DNA of 64,000 bases, from assembly GCA_902802325.1 (NCBI GenBank), contig CADCLV010000002.1, positions 32,791-96,790 of the forward strand, written 5' to 3'. This DNA comes from Oscillospiraceae bacterium. Its GTDB lineage: Bacteria; Bacillota; Clostridia; Saccharofermentanales; Saccharofermentanaceae. This document shows positions 26,862 to 35,927 of this stretch, piece by piece. The stretch's first letter is position 1. Each line of letters begins with the position of its first letter. The notes beneath the pieces were generated by a model that saw only the letters and a list, made by a program, of their open reading frames with translations, was not told the DNA's origin and searched no databases. Both the position numbers and the translations under genes were made by a program.

Positions 26862-27851
26862 ATGGAAAATCGTTCTGAAATCACGAATGTTGAATTGGAA
26901 AAGAGCAAAGTCATTATTTCCAAGATCAACGACTATTACTATAAGAAGATGGTCGGACAGACCCGCCTTGGCTGGTCGCTTCTGATTGCCATCATTTCCA
27001 ACGGACATATTCTGTTGGAGTCTGTACCGGGTCTTGCAAAGACAACCGCGGCAAAAACACTGACTGATGCCGTGAATGGTAAATTCTCCCGTATCCAGTG
27101 TACCCCGGACCTTCTGCCGAGTGATATCATCGGTACACAGATCTTTAACTACACCACAAATACATTTGAAACCAAGCTTGGTCCTGTATATGCGAACTTT
27201 GTTCTCCTCGATGAGATCAACCGAAGCAGTGCAAAGACCCAGAGTGCTATGCTGGAAGTCATGCAGGAGCATCAGACCACGATCGGCGGTTATAACTACG
27301 CGATGCCGAAGATCTTCACGGTTATTGCAACCCAGAACCCGATCGAGCAGGAAGGTACGTATCTTCTTTCCGAAGCCCAGCTTGACCGTTTCCTTATTAA
27401 AGAGAAGATCGATTACCCGAATAAGGACGAGGAATTCGAGATCCTGAACCGTATCGAGAAAGATGTATTCTCCAAGTCGGAAGCAGTGGTTGAACTTGAA
27501 GATGTATATTTCCTGCAGCAGATGGCGAAGAAAGTCTATCTGGATGATTCCATTAAGAAGTACATTATCGATATTGTCAGTGCGACAAGAAAGCCGGCCG
27601 AGGTCATCGGCAAGGATCTGGCAGAGTACATCACACTGGGTTCCAGTACCCGTGGCTGTATCTCTCTGATGGAAGTATCCAAAGCGGTTGCGCTGATCAA
27701 CGGCAGAAGCTATGTCACACCGGATGACGTTAAGACATTGATCCACAGTGTTCTTCGTCACCGTATTTCCCTGAACTTTGCCGCTGTGGCAGATGGTGTC
27801 ACAGAAGAGCAGATCATTGACAGAATCGTAGGAGCTATTGCCACACCATGA
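26862..27851 (+). CDS. MoxR-family AAA+ ATPase
   Basis: 329 residues from the ATG at 26862, chosen for TTGGAGGAG upstream. Walker A is ESVPGLAKTTAA (53-64), in which the usual first glycine is serine; Walker B FVLLDEINR (113-121) is complete. MoxR ATPases act as chaperones that help VWA-domain proteins and metal or cofactor insertion. Its partners are encoded directly downstream. The stop overlaps the next start (ATGA). Confidence 0.93.
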   Translation: MENRSEITNVELEKSKVIISKINDYYYKKMVGQTRLGWSLLIAIISNGHILLESVPGLAKTTAAKTLTDAVNGKFSRIQCTPDLLPSDIIGTQIFNYTTNTFETKLGPVYANFVLLDEINRSSAKTQSAMLEVMQEHQTTIGGYNYAMPKIFTVIATQNPIEQEGTYLLSEAQLDRFLIKEKIDYPNKDEEFEILNRIEKDVFSKSEAVVELEDVYFLQQMAKKVYLDDSIKKYIIDIVSATRKPAEVIGKDLAEYITLGSSTRGCISLMEVSKAVALINGRSYVTPDDVKTLIHSVLRHRISLNFAAVADGVTEEQIIDRIVGAIATP

Positions 27852-28723
27852 TCTTGGATTATATAACCAAAATCCGAGCCAATATCTCGATTCATACGAA
27901 TATCAAGGCAACCAGTATCCTGGACGGATCTTATAATTCTGTATTCATGGGTCGAAGTCTGAATTTCGAAGATCTTCGTGAGTATATCCCGGGTGACAAT
28001 ATCCGTGATATCGACTGGAAAGCCTCTTCGCGAAGCCGTATGCTTCTTGTAAAGCGCTATGTGGCGGAAAAGAAGCATAACATCATGATCGTATTTGATT
28101 CCGGTGCGAAGATGAATGCCCAGACGAGTACTCTGCAGGATAAGAAGGATGTGGCGATCTATACAGCCGGTACACTGGCTTACCTTGCCTATTCCAATGG
28201 CGATTTTGTTGGTTCGATGTATAACATTGACGGGAAGATGCGCTTTTTCCCGCTTCGGACACGTCTTTACGATATCGAGCATTTCCTGGCTTCCTACGAT
28301 AAGGATGTACAGAAATCCAAAAAGTCGGATCTGAATAAGACACTCGAATATCTGATGAAGAATTTCCGGAGAAAAATGGTCGTGTTCGTGATCACTGACC
28401 AGAAGGGAACATCGACTGTGTCGCAGCAGGTTCTGAAGAAACTGATGTGCCAGCACGATATCCTCTTTATTCATGTAAATGATGCTGACCTTTCCGGTGC
28501 CCATTCCTTCCGAGTCGAGAAGGAACGGTATCTGCCGCGTTTCTTAACAGAAGACAAGAAGCTGCAGAAAATGGAAAAAGAGATGAAAGAAAAAATGCTG
28601 AAGGAAAACGAGAAAATGCTGATGCACCATGCGATCCTTTCTACGGAGATCTCCAGCAAGGAGGAGGTAACAAATGGGATCACTGATCTTTTACAAAGAC
28701 ACCGATTTGCCAATATCCGTTGA
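27848..28723 (+). CDS. DUF58 domain protein
   Basis: 291 residues. The family core is EDLREYIPGDNIRDIDWKAS near residues 42-61, followed by a VWA-like fold with IVFDSGAKMN in place of the metal-site DxSxS. DUF58 proteins accompany MoxR and Bat proteins; their biochemical role is not established. A Lys/Glu/Met-rich helical stretch lies near the C-terminus (about 235-260). The start overlaps moxR by 4 bases and its end overlaps the next gene by 50 bases. Confidence 0.92.
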   Translation: MILDYITKIRANISIHTNIKATSILDGSYNSVFMGRSLNFEDLREYIPGDNIRDIDWKASSRSRMLLVKRYVAEKKHNIMIVFDSGAKMNAQTSTLQDKKDVAIYTAGTLAYLAYSNGDFVGSMYNIDGKMRFFPLRTRLYDIEHFLASYDKDVQKSKKSDLNKTLEYLMKNFRRKMVVFVITDQKGTSTVSQQVLKKLMCQHDILFIHVNDADLSGAHSFRVEKERYLPRFLTEDKKLQKMEKEMKEKMLKENEKMLMHHAILSTEISSKEEVTNGITDLLQRHRFANIR

Positions 28724-29186
28724 TCTTCAGGACCCGTTTTCCTATAACCTCCGCTTATTTATCATCTTAAGCGCGATAACGGTCGCTTCCATCATTGCTC
28801 TTATTGCGGTCTTTCTGATCCGTAAGAAGATGAAGCCTGCTGTTAAGAAGGTAGAGAAGATCCCGGTCTTTAAGCCGAAGGCTCCGGCGGAAGCCCAGAA
28901 GGAGTATCTGGCTAAGATCGATGCAATTGAACAGAAATATAAAAACGGCACTTTCGATGTGCGTACAACACATCTTGAGCTGTCTGCCGTTGTGCGTATG
29001 TTTGTACATGACGTAACGGGAATCGAAGCGCAGAATTTCTCTTTGAATGAACTGAAAGAGAAGAACGTCTATCAGATCAGTGGGCTGATCGAGGAGTTCT
29101 ATGCGCCTGAATTCGCGCAGCGTACGGATAAAGAGACGATGGATTCGATCTCGGATGCAAGGAAGGTGATCTTAACATGGAAATAA
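28674..29186 (+). CDS. Small membrane-anchored protein of the Bat operon
   Basis: 170 residues with one membrane helix near residues 29-49 and a basic stretch after it (RKKMKPAVKKVEK). The cytoplasmic part is helical with no known enzyme motif. In position and layout it resembles the DUF4381-like proteins that sit between DUF58 and BatA genes in other bacteria, but I cannot confirm homology. The ATG follows AGGAGG, and the gene begins 50 bases inside the DUF58 gene, an unusually long overlap. Confidence 0.8.
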   Translation: MGSLIFYKDTDLPISVDLQDPFSYNLRLFIILSAITVASIIALIAVFLIRKKMKPAVKKVEKIPVFKPKAPAEAQKEYLAKIDAIEQKYKNGTFDVRTTHLELSAVVRMFVHDVTGIEAQNFSLNELKEKNVYQISGLIEEFYAPEFAQRTDKETMDSISDARKVILTWK

Positions 29187-30193
29187 TGAATCCATATACG
29201 ATCTATATCGGCATCCCGGTGGTCGTGGTTTTAGCGCTCATTACGTTTGGCTTCAGAAAGAAGTTTAAAGATGGACGTAAAGTGGCCAACACGGAAGATA
29301 TTGAGAAGACGAAGTACTTCAGAAGAAGACTTCTGGAATACCGTATCTTCAGTGTCACAGTGATTGTCAGCCTGGTTCTGGCATTGTCGATCGTTATGTG
29401 TATCCTGGCCCGTCCGTTCCGCTCCAAGCAGAATATTACGGAGATCCATAACCGTGATATTTTCCTTTGCCTGGATACTTCCGGATCCATGTTCGAAGTA
29501 GATCTGGAAGTCTGTGAAAGACTGAAGGATTTTGTTATGGGACTTCAGGGTGAGCGCTTTGGTATTACGATCTTTAACTGTCAGACAGTTACACTGGTTC
29601 CGCTGACTACAGATTATGAGTATATTATTGAAGTCCTTGACCAGATCGAGGAAGCCTGCCGGATCGCGATCGATGTATTGGAAAACGGCAGCTATTACGA
29701 TAGCGAAGAGTATGCCCAGTATCAGTACATTATTGATGGTACGATCACATATGATTACGAATCCGGATCTTCTTTGATCGGTGACGGCCTGGCATCGACT
29801 GTATTCCAGTTCCCGGGTGTGAAGGATGATGATTCCCGTACCCGTGTTATTCTTCTGGCGACGGATAACGAGCTGTGGGGTGAGCCTTTCGTACAGCTTG
29901 ATGAGGCGGCCGCGATCTGTAAGAAGTATGGTGTCAAGGTATTTGCCGCAGCGCCTGAATATGTAGTTGATTACGATGGATATAAGGCAGCAGTCGAGAG
30001 CACCGGTGGAAAGCTTTTCACCCTTGCTTCGAAGACCATGGCCAAAGACATCATTAAAGAAGTTGAAAAGACGGAGACCTCTGTGATCTACAAGAGTGAA
30101 GTACAGATCACCGAGTTCCCGGAAAAACTGGTTGGCGGTGTGACCATCGCACTGCTGATCTATTTTGCAGCAAGTAGAAGGATCAAGTTATGA
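29177..30193 (+). CDS. VWA-domain membrane protein, BatA-like
   Basis: 338 residues: a short N-terminal helix (about 8-26), a second helix near 56-76, then a von Willebrand A domain with the metal-site FLCLDTSGSM (about 96-105), and a C-terminal helix. Bat proteins form a membrane complex with MoxR and were named for aerotolerance in Bacteroides; in Firmicutes the role is uncertain. The VWA domain contains a Tyr/Asp-rich insert around residues 165-195. It overlaps both neighbours. Confidence 0.9.
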   Translation: MEIMNPYTIYIGIPVVVVLALITFGFRKKFKDGRKVANTEDIEKTKYFRRRLLEYRIFSVTVIVSLVLALSIVMCILARPFRSKQNITEIHNRDIFLCLDTSGSMFEVDLEVCERLKDFVMGLQGERFGITIFNCQTVTLVPLTTDYEYIIEVLDQIEEACRIAIDVLENGSYYDSEEYAQYQYIIDGTITYDYESGSSLIGDGLASTVFQFPGVKDDDSRTRVILLATDNELWGEPFVQLDEAAAICKKYGVKVFAAAPEYVVDYDGYKAAVESTGGKLFTLASKTMAKDIIKEVEKTETSVIYKSEVQITEFPEKLVGGVTIALLIYFAASRRIKL

Positions 30194-31155
30194 AGATACA
30201 TCCGATTATCCCAATCTGGCTCATGGCGGTCGTTTGCGTGGGCATGCTGGTGATGAAGCGTAAAGGAGTCTGGAATTTTATCCGCCAGATCCTTATCGTA
30301 GCACTTCTTTTTGCCATCAATCTTCGTATTATGGTCTTTTCCCATGATGTGCCGAAAACGGTAATGAATATCGACGTTCTTCTGGTCGTAGATGACTCTA
30401 TGAGTATGCTGGCGGAAGATTTTGACGGGGAAGGCCGACGGATCGATGCGGTGAAGGAAGACTGCGAATACATTATGGACAAGATGGATGGATGCCAGTT
30501 CTCCCTTATTTCTTTCGGAAACTACGCATATCGCCTGGCTCCGTTTACCAGTGATAAAGATATCGTACTGACTGCTCTGGAGCATTTGGAAGGCCAGACA
30601 CAGTACTATGCACAGGGAACTTCACTGAATTTGCCATTTCCGGTTATGCTGGATGCATTAAAAAAGAATCAGGAACGGGACAAAGATCGAGTCCAAATCG
30701 TCTTTTTCTTTAGTGATGGTGAAATCACGAGTAAAAACGAGAAGCTGGGATCCTATGCCGATGCCGAGGAATACATTGTTTCCGGCGCGGTTCTGGGTTA
30801 CGGCACAGAGGAAGGCGGTAGAATGAAGGTATTAAGTTACGAGGGAGACTACGGTGAACGCTTCTATATGAAGACCCGTGGCGCCGATGGCTATACAGAT
30901 TACGCCCTGTCGAAGATCGATGAGGATAATCTGAAGTCCATTGCAGATGATCTGGGTGTGGAGTATTACCACATTGAGTCTCCTACGGATATGCGGGATA
31001 TTGTTTCCAATCTGATGGATGAGCTTGATGAATATGCCACATCGGGAGAAAGTGGAACAGAAGGCTATTCTGAGACCTATTACTGGTTTGCGATTCCGCT
31101 GGCGGCCCTTCTGGTCTATGACCTGATTTACTACAAGAGGAGATTGCGTGAATGA
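30190..31155 (+). CDS. VWA-domain membrane protein, BatB-like
   Basis: 321 residues with two N-terminal helices (about 5-20 and 33-51), a VWA domain with LLVVDDSMSML as metal site, FFFSDGE further on and a C-terminal helix near 295-313. The metal motif keeps D.S.S spacing. Together with the preceding VWA protein it should form the core of a Bat-like complex. Start and stop overlap the neighbours by four bases each, showing tight translational coupling. Confidence 0.9.
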   Translation: MKIHPIIPIWLMAVVCVGMLVMKRKGVWNFIRQILIVALLFAINLRIMVFSHDVPKTVMNIDVLLVVDDSMSMLAEDFDGEGRRIDAVKEDCEYIMDKMDGCQFSLISFGNYAYRLAPFTSDKDIVLTALEHLEGQTQYYAQGTSLNLPFPVMLDALKKNQERDKDRVQIVFFFSDGEITSKNEKLGSYADAEEYIVSGAVLGYGTEEGGRMKVLSYEGDYGERFYMKTRGADGYTDYALSKIDEDNLKSIADDLGVEYYHIESPTDMRDIVSNLMDELDEYATSGESGTEGYSETYYWFAIPLAALLVYDLIYYKRRLRE

Positions 31156-31988
31156 AAAAGAATATCATTATCATCTGTTATTCGGTTGTTCTGGTGGTCC
31201 TTTTCAAACTGGCATTTACTTTCGGTTACAATGAGTGGGTCATCTCCAAGTATGAAGAAGAGGATTATTCCGAAAACTTCTCTTTGCTTGAAATGTTTAA
31301 TGTAAATGAGCCGTACATCGTCTACTACAACAATGGTAACGTTATGTACCAGCGCATGGATTACGAAGCAGCCATCGAGTATTATGAAAAAGCACTGGCC
31401 AATAACCCGCCGGAAGGAAAGGAATGTCCGATCCGTATCAATCTGGCTCTGGCCAAACTGGCTCTTCTGGAAGATGACTGGCTTTCTGAGGAAAAGATCG
31501 AGGATTCCATCGAACTTCTGGAAGAATGCCTGGATATTCTTTCTGAGGACGAATGTGCCACCGAAGATGGAGATGGTCATGACAACCGTGCCCAGCGTCT
31601 TTATGACGAGATCAAGGAACTTCTGGATCAGGCAGAGCAGGAACAGCAGCAGCAGGAAGAATCCAAGCAGCAGGAATCCCAGCAGAATTCTGATGATTCC
31701 AACTCTGATTCTAATAATTCCGATAATTCCGATAATTCCGACCAGTCTAATAATTCGGATGAGTCTTCCGAGAATTCCGACGGTTCTGACAGCAGCGGTG
31801 ACGAAGAGTCCAGAAAAGCTTCTGAGTCTGAAAGAGAGGCTTCGGAGAGTCAGCGTCAGGATGAGATCGAATCTGAGATGTCCCAGCGTATGGATAAGTC
31901 CAACGATCAGCGCCAGGAAGAAAGAAGAAAGAATATCCAGCAGGGTGAAGAATGGAACTGGAATTATGATGACCAGCCCGTATGGTAA
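31152..31988 (+). CDS. TPR-containing protein with Asp/Ser/Asn-rich tail, BatC-like
   Basis: 278 residues. An N-terminal helix (about 5-22) anchors it; residues 55-115 contain TPR-like helices (YQRMDYEAAIEYYEKALANN). From about 155 the protein becomes Gln-rich, then a Ser/Asn/Asp repeat (about 175-220) and finally a charged Glu/Arg/Gln segment. BatC proteins have the same TPR plus acidic low-complexity layout. The repetitive part is encoded by short direct repeats and may vary in length between strains. It is the last gene of the operon. Confidence 0.85.
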   Translation: MKKNIIIICYSVVLVVLFKLAFTFGYNEWVISKYEEEDYSENFSLLEMFNVNEPYIVYYNNGNVMYQRMDYEAAIEYYEKALANNPPEGKECPIRINLALAKLALLEDDWLSEEKIEDSIELLEECLDILSEDECATEDGDGHDNRAQRLYDEIKELLDQAEQEQQQQEESKQQESQQNSDDSNSDSNNSDNSDNSDQSNNSDESSENSDGSDSSGDEESRKASESEREASESQRQDEIESEMSQRMDKSNDQRQEERRKNIQQGEEWNWNYDDQPVW

Positions 31989-31996
31989 TTTTTCTG

Positions 31997-32025
31997 TTGC
32001 GTTTTTGAAGTCATTGGATTATCAT
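31997..32025 (+). promoter_or_regulatory. Candidate promoter of the pyr operon
   Basis: TTGCGT (31997-32002), 17-base spacer, TATCAT (32020-32025). A start near 32032 places the PyrR-binding hairpin at the very 5' end of the RNA. Confidence 0.55.
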
Positions 32026-32038
32026 CTTAACAGTGTAT

Positions 32039-32180
32039 CCTTTAAGTCTGTTCCCGAGAGAGCAGGAAGGTCATGTGTGTAAGAGTATTTCTTCCGAAGA
32101 AGGGACGCCTTCTTTAGAACCCATATATTGCAGCATAACGGCTTTTAGGATACCGGAAGGTAGCTTGAAAGCCGTTTTTT
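32039..32180 (+). promoter_or_regulatory. PyrR-dependent transcription attenuator
   Basis: The first element (32039-32070) folds as the PyrR-binding anti-antiterminator: lower stem CCTT/AAGG, a purine-containing bulge TAAGT, upper stem CTGTT/AGCAG and the loop CCCGAGAG, matching the known GAGAG loop. A second hairpin (AAGAAGG/CCTTCTT, 32097-32114) lies between. The terminator is AACGGCTTT/AAAGCCGTT (32137-32176), capped by TACC-GGAA-GGTA and followed by a T-run. By analogy with Bacillus, UMP-bound PyrR would stabilise the first hairpin and favour termination. Confidence 0.85.
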
Positions 32181-32214
32181 TCGGCTTTCTTACGCAAGGA
32201 AGGAGTGGTGATTT

Positions 32215-32781
32215 GTGAAAGAATTTCATGAGAAGACAGTCCTTATGGATGAGCAGGGCATTTCCAGAGCGATCATTCGTATTGCCCATGAGATCATCGA
32301 AAAAAATAAGGGACTGGAGAACGTTGCACTGATCGGCATCCAGAGAAGAGGTGTCCCTATGGCGGACCGTATTGCCAAGATCCTCGAAGAGGTAGAAGGC
32401 AAAAAGCCGGATGTAGGAATCCTGGATATTACGTTTTATCGCGATGATCTAAGCACTCTGGCAGCGCACCCGGTAGTTAACGGAACGGCACTGCATTTTA
32501 ATATCAATGATAGGAAAATCGTCTTGGTCGATGATGTCCTTTTTACCGGAAGAACGGTACGGGCGGCGATCGAGGCGATTTTTGATATGGGAAGACCGGC
32601 CTGCATCCAGCTGGCCACACTGGTGGATCGTGGACACAGACAGCTTCCGATCCGCTCGGATTATGTCGGTAAGAACGTGCCGACCTCGACAAACGAAATG
32701 GTTCAGGTCATGTTCTCGGAAATCGATGGATGCGATAAAGTGGTACTTTGCGAAGAGGTGAAACATGGGACTGAAGAATAA
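32215..32781 (+). CDS. pyrR: Bifunctional pyrimidine attenuation regulator / uracil phosphoribosyltransferase
   Basis: 188 residues starting with GTG at 32215 behind AAGGAAGGAG. The PRPP-binding motif [17 protein letters not shown] and the RNA-binding region [11 protein letters not shown] are present. PyrR binds leader RNA when UMP is high and also converts uracil to UMP. It is the first gene behind its own target leader. It overlaps pyrB by 17 bases. Confidence 0.95.
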   Translation: MKEFHEKTVLMDEQGISRAIIRIAHEIIEKNKGLENVALIGIQRRGVPMADRIAKILEEVEGKKPDVGILDITFYRDDLSTLAAHPVVNGTALHFNINDRKIVLVDDVLFTGRTVRAAIEAIFDMGRPACIQLATLVDRGHRQLPIRSDYVGKNVPTSTNEMVQVMFSEIDGCDKVVLCEEVKHGTEE

Positions 32782-33703
32782 AGACCTGCTTGGTTTGAAG
32801 CAGCTTACGGCGGAAGAGATCATGGAGATACTTGATACCGCCAAAATGATGAAGATGGTACTGACTTCCGGAAATAAAAAGACATCCCATCTTCAGGGAA
32901 AATCGGTAGTTACGCTTTTTTATGAAAACAGTACAAGAACACGCCTTTCATTTGAACTGGCTTCGAAGTATATGGGTTCGGCAAGCGCGAATATTTCCAC
33001 CTCCGGAAGTTCTGTAAATAAGGGCGAATCTCTTCTTGATACTGCCAGAACGATTGATATGATGGCGACGGATATCATCATCATACGCCACAGCCAGTCC
33101 GGTGCACCGCACTATCTGGCCCCGCGTGTCAAAGCGTCGATCGTAAATGCCGGTGATGGTATGAATGAACATCCGACCCAGGCTCTTCTGGATATGTTTA
33201 CTCTCTATGAAAAATACGGCCATATCGATGGCCTGAAAGTCGCCATCTGCGGTGACTTGTATCACAGCCGCGTCGTTCGAAGCAACGTGATCGGACTTAC
33301 CAAACTCGGTGCAACGGTGAGTGTTGCAGGACCGAGGACAATGGTTCCTGTCGGACTTGATCAGATGGGCTGTACCGTCTGCCGGTCTGTTTCAGAAGCC
33401 GTGAAAGATGCCGATGCGGTTATGGGCCTCCGCGTACAGCTTGAGCGCCAGCAGAAGTCTCTGTTCCCCTCGGTTGCGGAATATTCCAGATTCTATTCTA
33501 TCTCCGAGGATGTTCTGAAGCTCGCAAAGCCGGGTGCGTATCTGCTTCATCCGGGTCCGTGTAATCACGGTGTAGAACTTCCGACATGTGTATATGACTG
33601 TGACCAGTCTGTGATCAATGAACAGGTTACGAATGGTGTCGCAGTTCGAATGGCAGTTTTATACTTACTGATGGCAAGGAGAAACCAGAATGAACAGAAT
33701 TGA
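32765..33703 (+). CDS. pyrB: Aspartate carbamoyltransferase catalytic subunit
   Basis: 312 residues with the carbamoyl-phosphate motif STRTRLSFE near residue 57, HPTQALLD and GPCNHGVEL. It condenses carbamoyl phosphate and aspartate to carbamoyl aspartate, the first committed step of pyrimidine synthesis. No pyrI regulatory subunit is present, as expected in Firmicutes. The long overlap with pyrR and a 14-base overlap with pyrC indicate coupled translation. AAGAGGTG in pyrR precedes the ATG. Confidence 0.96.
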   Translation: MGLKNKDLLGLKQLTAEEIMEILDTAKMMKMVLTSGNKKTSHLQGKSVVTLFYENSTRTRLSFELASKYMGSASANISTSGSSVNKGESLLDTARTIDMMATDIIIIRHSQSGAPHYLAPRVKASIVNAGDGMNEHPTQALLDMFTLYEKYGHIDGLKVAICGDLYHSRVVRSNVIGLTKLGATVSVAGPRTMVPVGLDQMGCTVCRSVSEAVKDADAVMGLRVQLERQQKSLFPSVAEYSRFYSISEDVLKLAKPGAYLLHPGPCNHGVELPTCVYDCDQSVINEQVTNGVAVRMAVLYLLMARRNQNEQN

Positions 33704-34949
33704 GATTAAGAATGTAAAGAAGTTTGATACCGATGAGAAGGTATCGATCTATATCGAAAACGGAGTCTTTGTGGACAGTTTGTCTTCTGAGGCCGAGAAA
33801 GTGATCGAGGGAGAAGGACTGACTGTATTTCCGGGCCTTGTGGATATGCACTGTCATCTTCGTGAACCGGGCTTTGAATACAGAGAAGACATCAAGACCG
33901 GTACCGCAAGTGCCGCCAAAGGCGGATTTTCCAGTGTGTGCTGCATGCCGAACACGAATCCGGTATGCGATAACGCAGCGGTTGTGGAAGGCATTTTGAG
34001 AAAGGCGGAACTGGTCGGTTCCTGTAATGTATTCCCCATTGGTGCAGCAAGTAAAGGCCTTGCCGGAAAAGAGATCTCCGAAATGGGACTTATGAAGGAA
34101 GCGGGAATCGTTGCCGTATCTGATGACGGTAAGCCGATCGCTACCGCCAATCTTCTGAAAAAGGTCCTGGAGTATGCTTCTGACTTTGACATCCCGGTAT
34201 TAAATCACTGTGAAGAAATGTCGATTTCAGAGGGCGCCATGAACGAAGGTGCGATCTCCACCTCTCTGGGTCTTCGCGGAATCCCGGCTATTGCCGAGGA
34301 GATCATGATCTCAAGAGATATACAGACAGCGGAGTATCTGGATATGCCGATCCATATCTGCCATGTCAGCACGGCGAGAGGAATCGACATAATCAGGCAG
34401 GCAAAAAAGCGCGGTGTGAAAGTCACCTGTGAAACTTGCCCGCACTACTTCTCCCTGACAGAAGAAGCTTGTGTCAACTACGATACGAACTTTAAGATGA
34501 ATCCGCCGCTTCGTACTGAAAAGGACCGACTGGCTGTCATCGAAGGTCTGAAAGACGGAACGATCGACTGTATCGTAACCGATCACGCACCGCATCACAT
34601 CGATGAAAAGGATATCGAATTCTCTCTGGCAAATAATGGCATCATCGGATTTGAAACTGCCTTTGCAGTCGGATATACTTATCTGGTGAAGCCGGGCTAT
34701 CTGACCCTTTCTGAACTTACAGAAAAGATGACGGTAAATCCGTCTAAGATCTTGAAACTCGGAAGAGGAACTCTGGATACCGGCATGCCGGCAGATCTGA
34801 TGCTGGCAGATCTTGGTGCTTCCTTCGTCTACACAAAGGAAGAGATCTTAAGTAAAGCTACGAACTCGCCTTATATCGGAAATACACTGGACGGACGAGT
34901 AAAGCTTACGATTACAGGAGGAAAAATCACTTATGATGAACTTTGCTGA
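33690..34949 (+). CDS. pyrC: Dihydroorotase
   Basis: 419 residues, class I type. The metal ligands are visible as DMHCHLREPG near residue 52, NHCEEMS, HICHVST and VTDHAPHH. It cyclises carbamoyl aspartate to dihydroorotate. Length and motifs fit the bacterial PyrC of Bacillus rather than the shorter Escherichia coli form. It overlaps pyrB by 14 bases and pyrF by 17. Confidence 0.96.
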   Translation: MNRIEIKNVKKFDTDEKVSIYIENGVFVDSLSSEAEKVIEGEGLTVFPGLVDMHCHLREPGFEYREDIKTGTASAAKGGFSSVCCMPNTNPVCDNAAVVEGILRKAELVGSCNVFPIGAASKGLAGKEISEMGLMKEAGIVAVSDDGKPIATANLLKKVLEYASDFDIPVLNHCEEMSISEGAMNEGAISTSLGLRGIPAIAEEIMISRDIQTAEYLDMPIHICHVSTARGIDIIRQAKKRGVKVTCETCPHYFSLTEEACVNYDTNFKMNPPLRTEKDRLAVIEGLKDGTIDCIVTDHAPHHIDEKDIEFSLANNGIIGFETAFAVGYTYLVKPGYLTLSELTEKMTVNPSKILKLGRGTLDTGMPADLMLADLGASFVYTKEEILSKATNSPYIGNTLDGRVKLTITGGKITYDELC

Positions 34950-35910
34950 CAGACTTCTTGATCGGATCAGTGCGTGCCAGAACCCGACCGTAATGGGTCT
35001 TGATCCGAAACTGGATTATCTTCCGGAAGAAATGATTTCCAAGTTTAAGGGAAAGAGCTCTGATCCGAAAGAGGACACAGCTGAGGCGATATTTGAATAT
35101 AACCGGCTTCTGATCGATGCTGTATACGATCTGATCCCTGCCATCAAGCCGCAGTTTGCCTACTATGAGATGTACGGACTTTGCGGTCTTTCCGCACTTT
35201 CCAGAACCATTTCCTATGCAAAAGAAAAGGGCATGCTGATCATTGCGGATGCCAAGAGAAATGATATCGGCACCACAGCAACGGCTTATGCCAATGCGAT
35301 CATCGGTGAGACGAAGGTCATTGATGAGAGTACTTCGGCTATGTTTGACTGCGATTGCGTAACTGTCAACGGCTATCTGGGAATTGACGGCATCAAGCCT
35401 TTCCTGGATGTGGCAAAAGAAAAAGGTAAGGGCCTGTTTATTCTGGTGCGCACCTCGAATCCTTCTGCGGGTGATCTTCAGGATCTGAAACTGGAAGACG
35501 GACGTCTGGTATTTGAGGCGATGGCCGAGCATGTTGAGAACTGGGGTAAAGACCTTATCGGTGAATCCGGATTCAGTTCCGTAGGTGCCGTAGTTGGCGC
35601 GACATGGCCGGAGCAGGCAGTAAAAGCGAGAAGCATTATGCCTCATGCTTTGATCCTGGTGCCGGGATATGGCGCTCAGGGCGGTTCAGGCAAAGATGCG
35701 GTCGCTTCCTTCGTAAACGGTAAGGGCGGTATCGTAAATGCATCCCGCTCTCTGATGTGTGCATGGAAGAAGAGAGAAGACATTTCTCCTATGGAAGTGA
35801 CGGATATGGTCGGTCCTTCCGGCGAAAAGCTTCTCGGTTTCCAGAAAGCAACCAGAGAAGAAGCGCTGCGCATGCGTGATGATTTGAACTCTGCACTGGC
35901 ATCTGTGTAA
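34933..35910 (+). CDS. pyrF: Orotidine 5'-phosphate decarboxylase, long subfamily
   Basis: 325 residues, the longer subfamily 2 seen in Clostridia and actinobacteria. The active-site block is ADAKRNDIGTTATAYANAI; phosphate-binding residues follow in VPGYGAQGG. It makes UMP from OMP. The first two codons are ATG ATG and either could start; ACAGGAGG precedes them by 13 bases. The gene begins inside the end of pyrC. Confidence 0.95.
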   Translation: MMNFADRLLDRISACQNPTVMGLDPKLDYLPEEMISKFKGKSSDPKEDTAEAIFEYNRLLIDAVYDLIPAIKPQFAYYEMYGLCGLSALSRTISYAKEKGMLIIADAKRNDIGTTATAYANAIIGETKVIDESTSAMFDCDCVTVNGYLGIDGIKPFLDVAKEKGKGLFILVRTSNPSAGDLQDLKLEDGRLVFEAMAEHVENWGKDLIGESGFSSVGAVVGATWPEQAVKARSIMPHALILVPGYGAQGGSGKDAVASFVNGKGGIVNASRSLMCAWKKREDISPMEVTDMVGPSGEKLLGFQKATREEALRMRDDLNSALASV

Positions 35911-35927
35911 GAAAAGGATTCCGGAAC

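Noticed and set aside
31700..31760. Regular repeats as a possible CRISPR or satellite
   Set aside because: The units are only a few bases long and lie in frame inside the BatC-like gene; there are no spacers.
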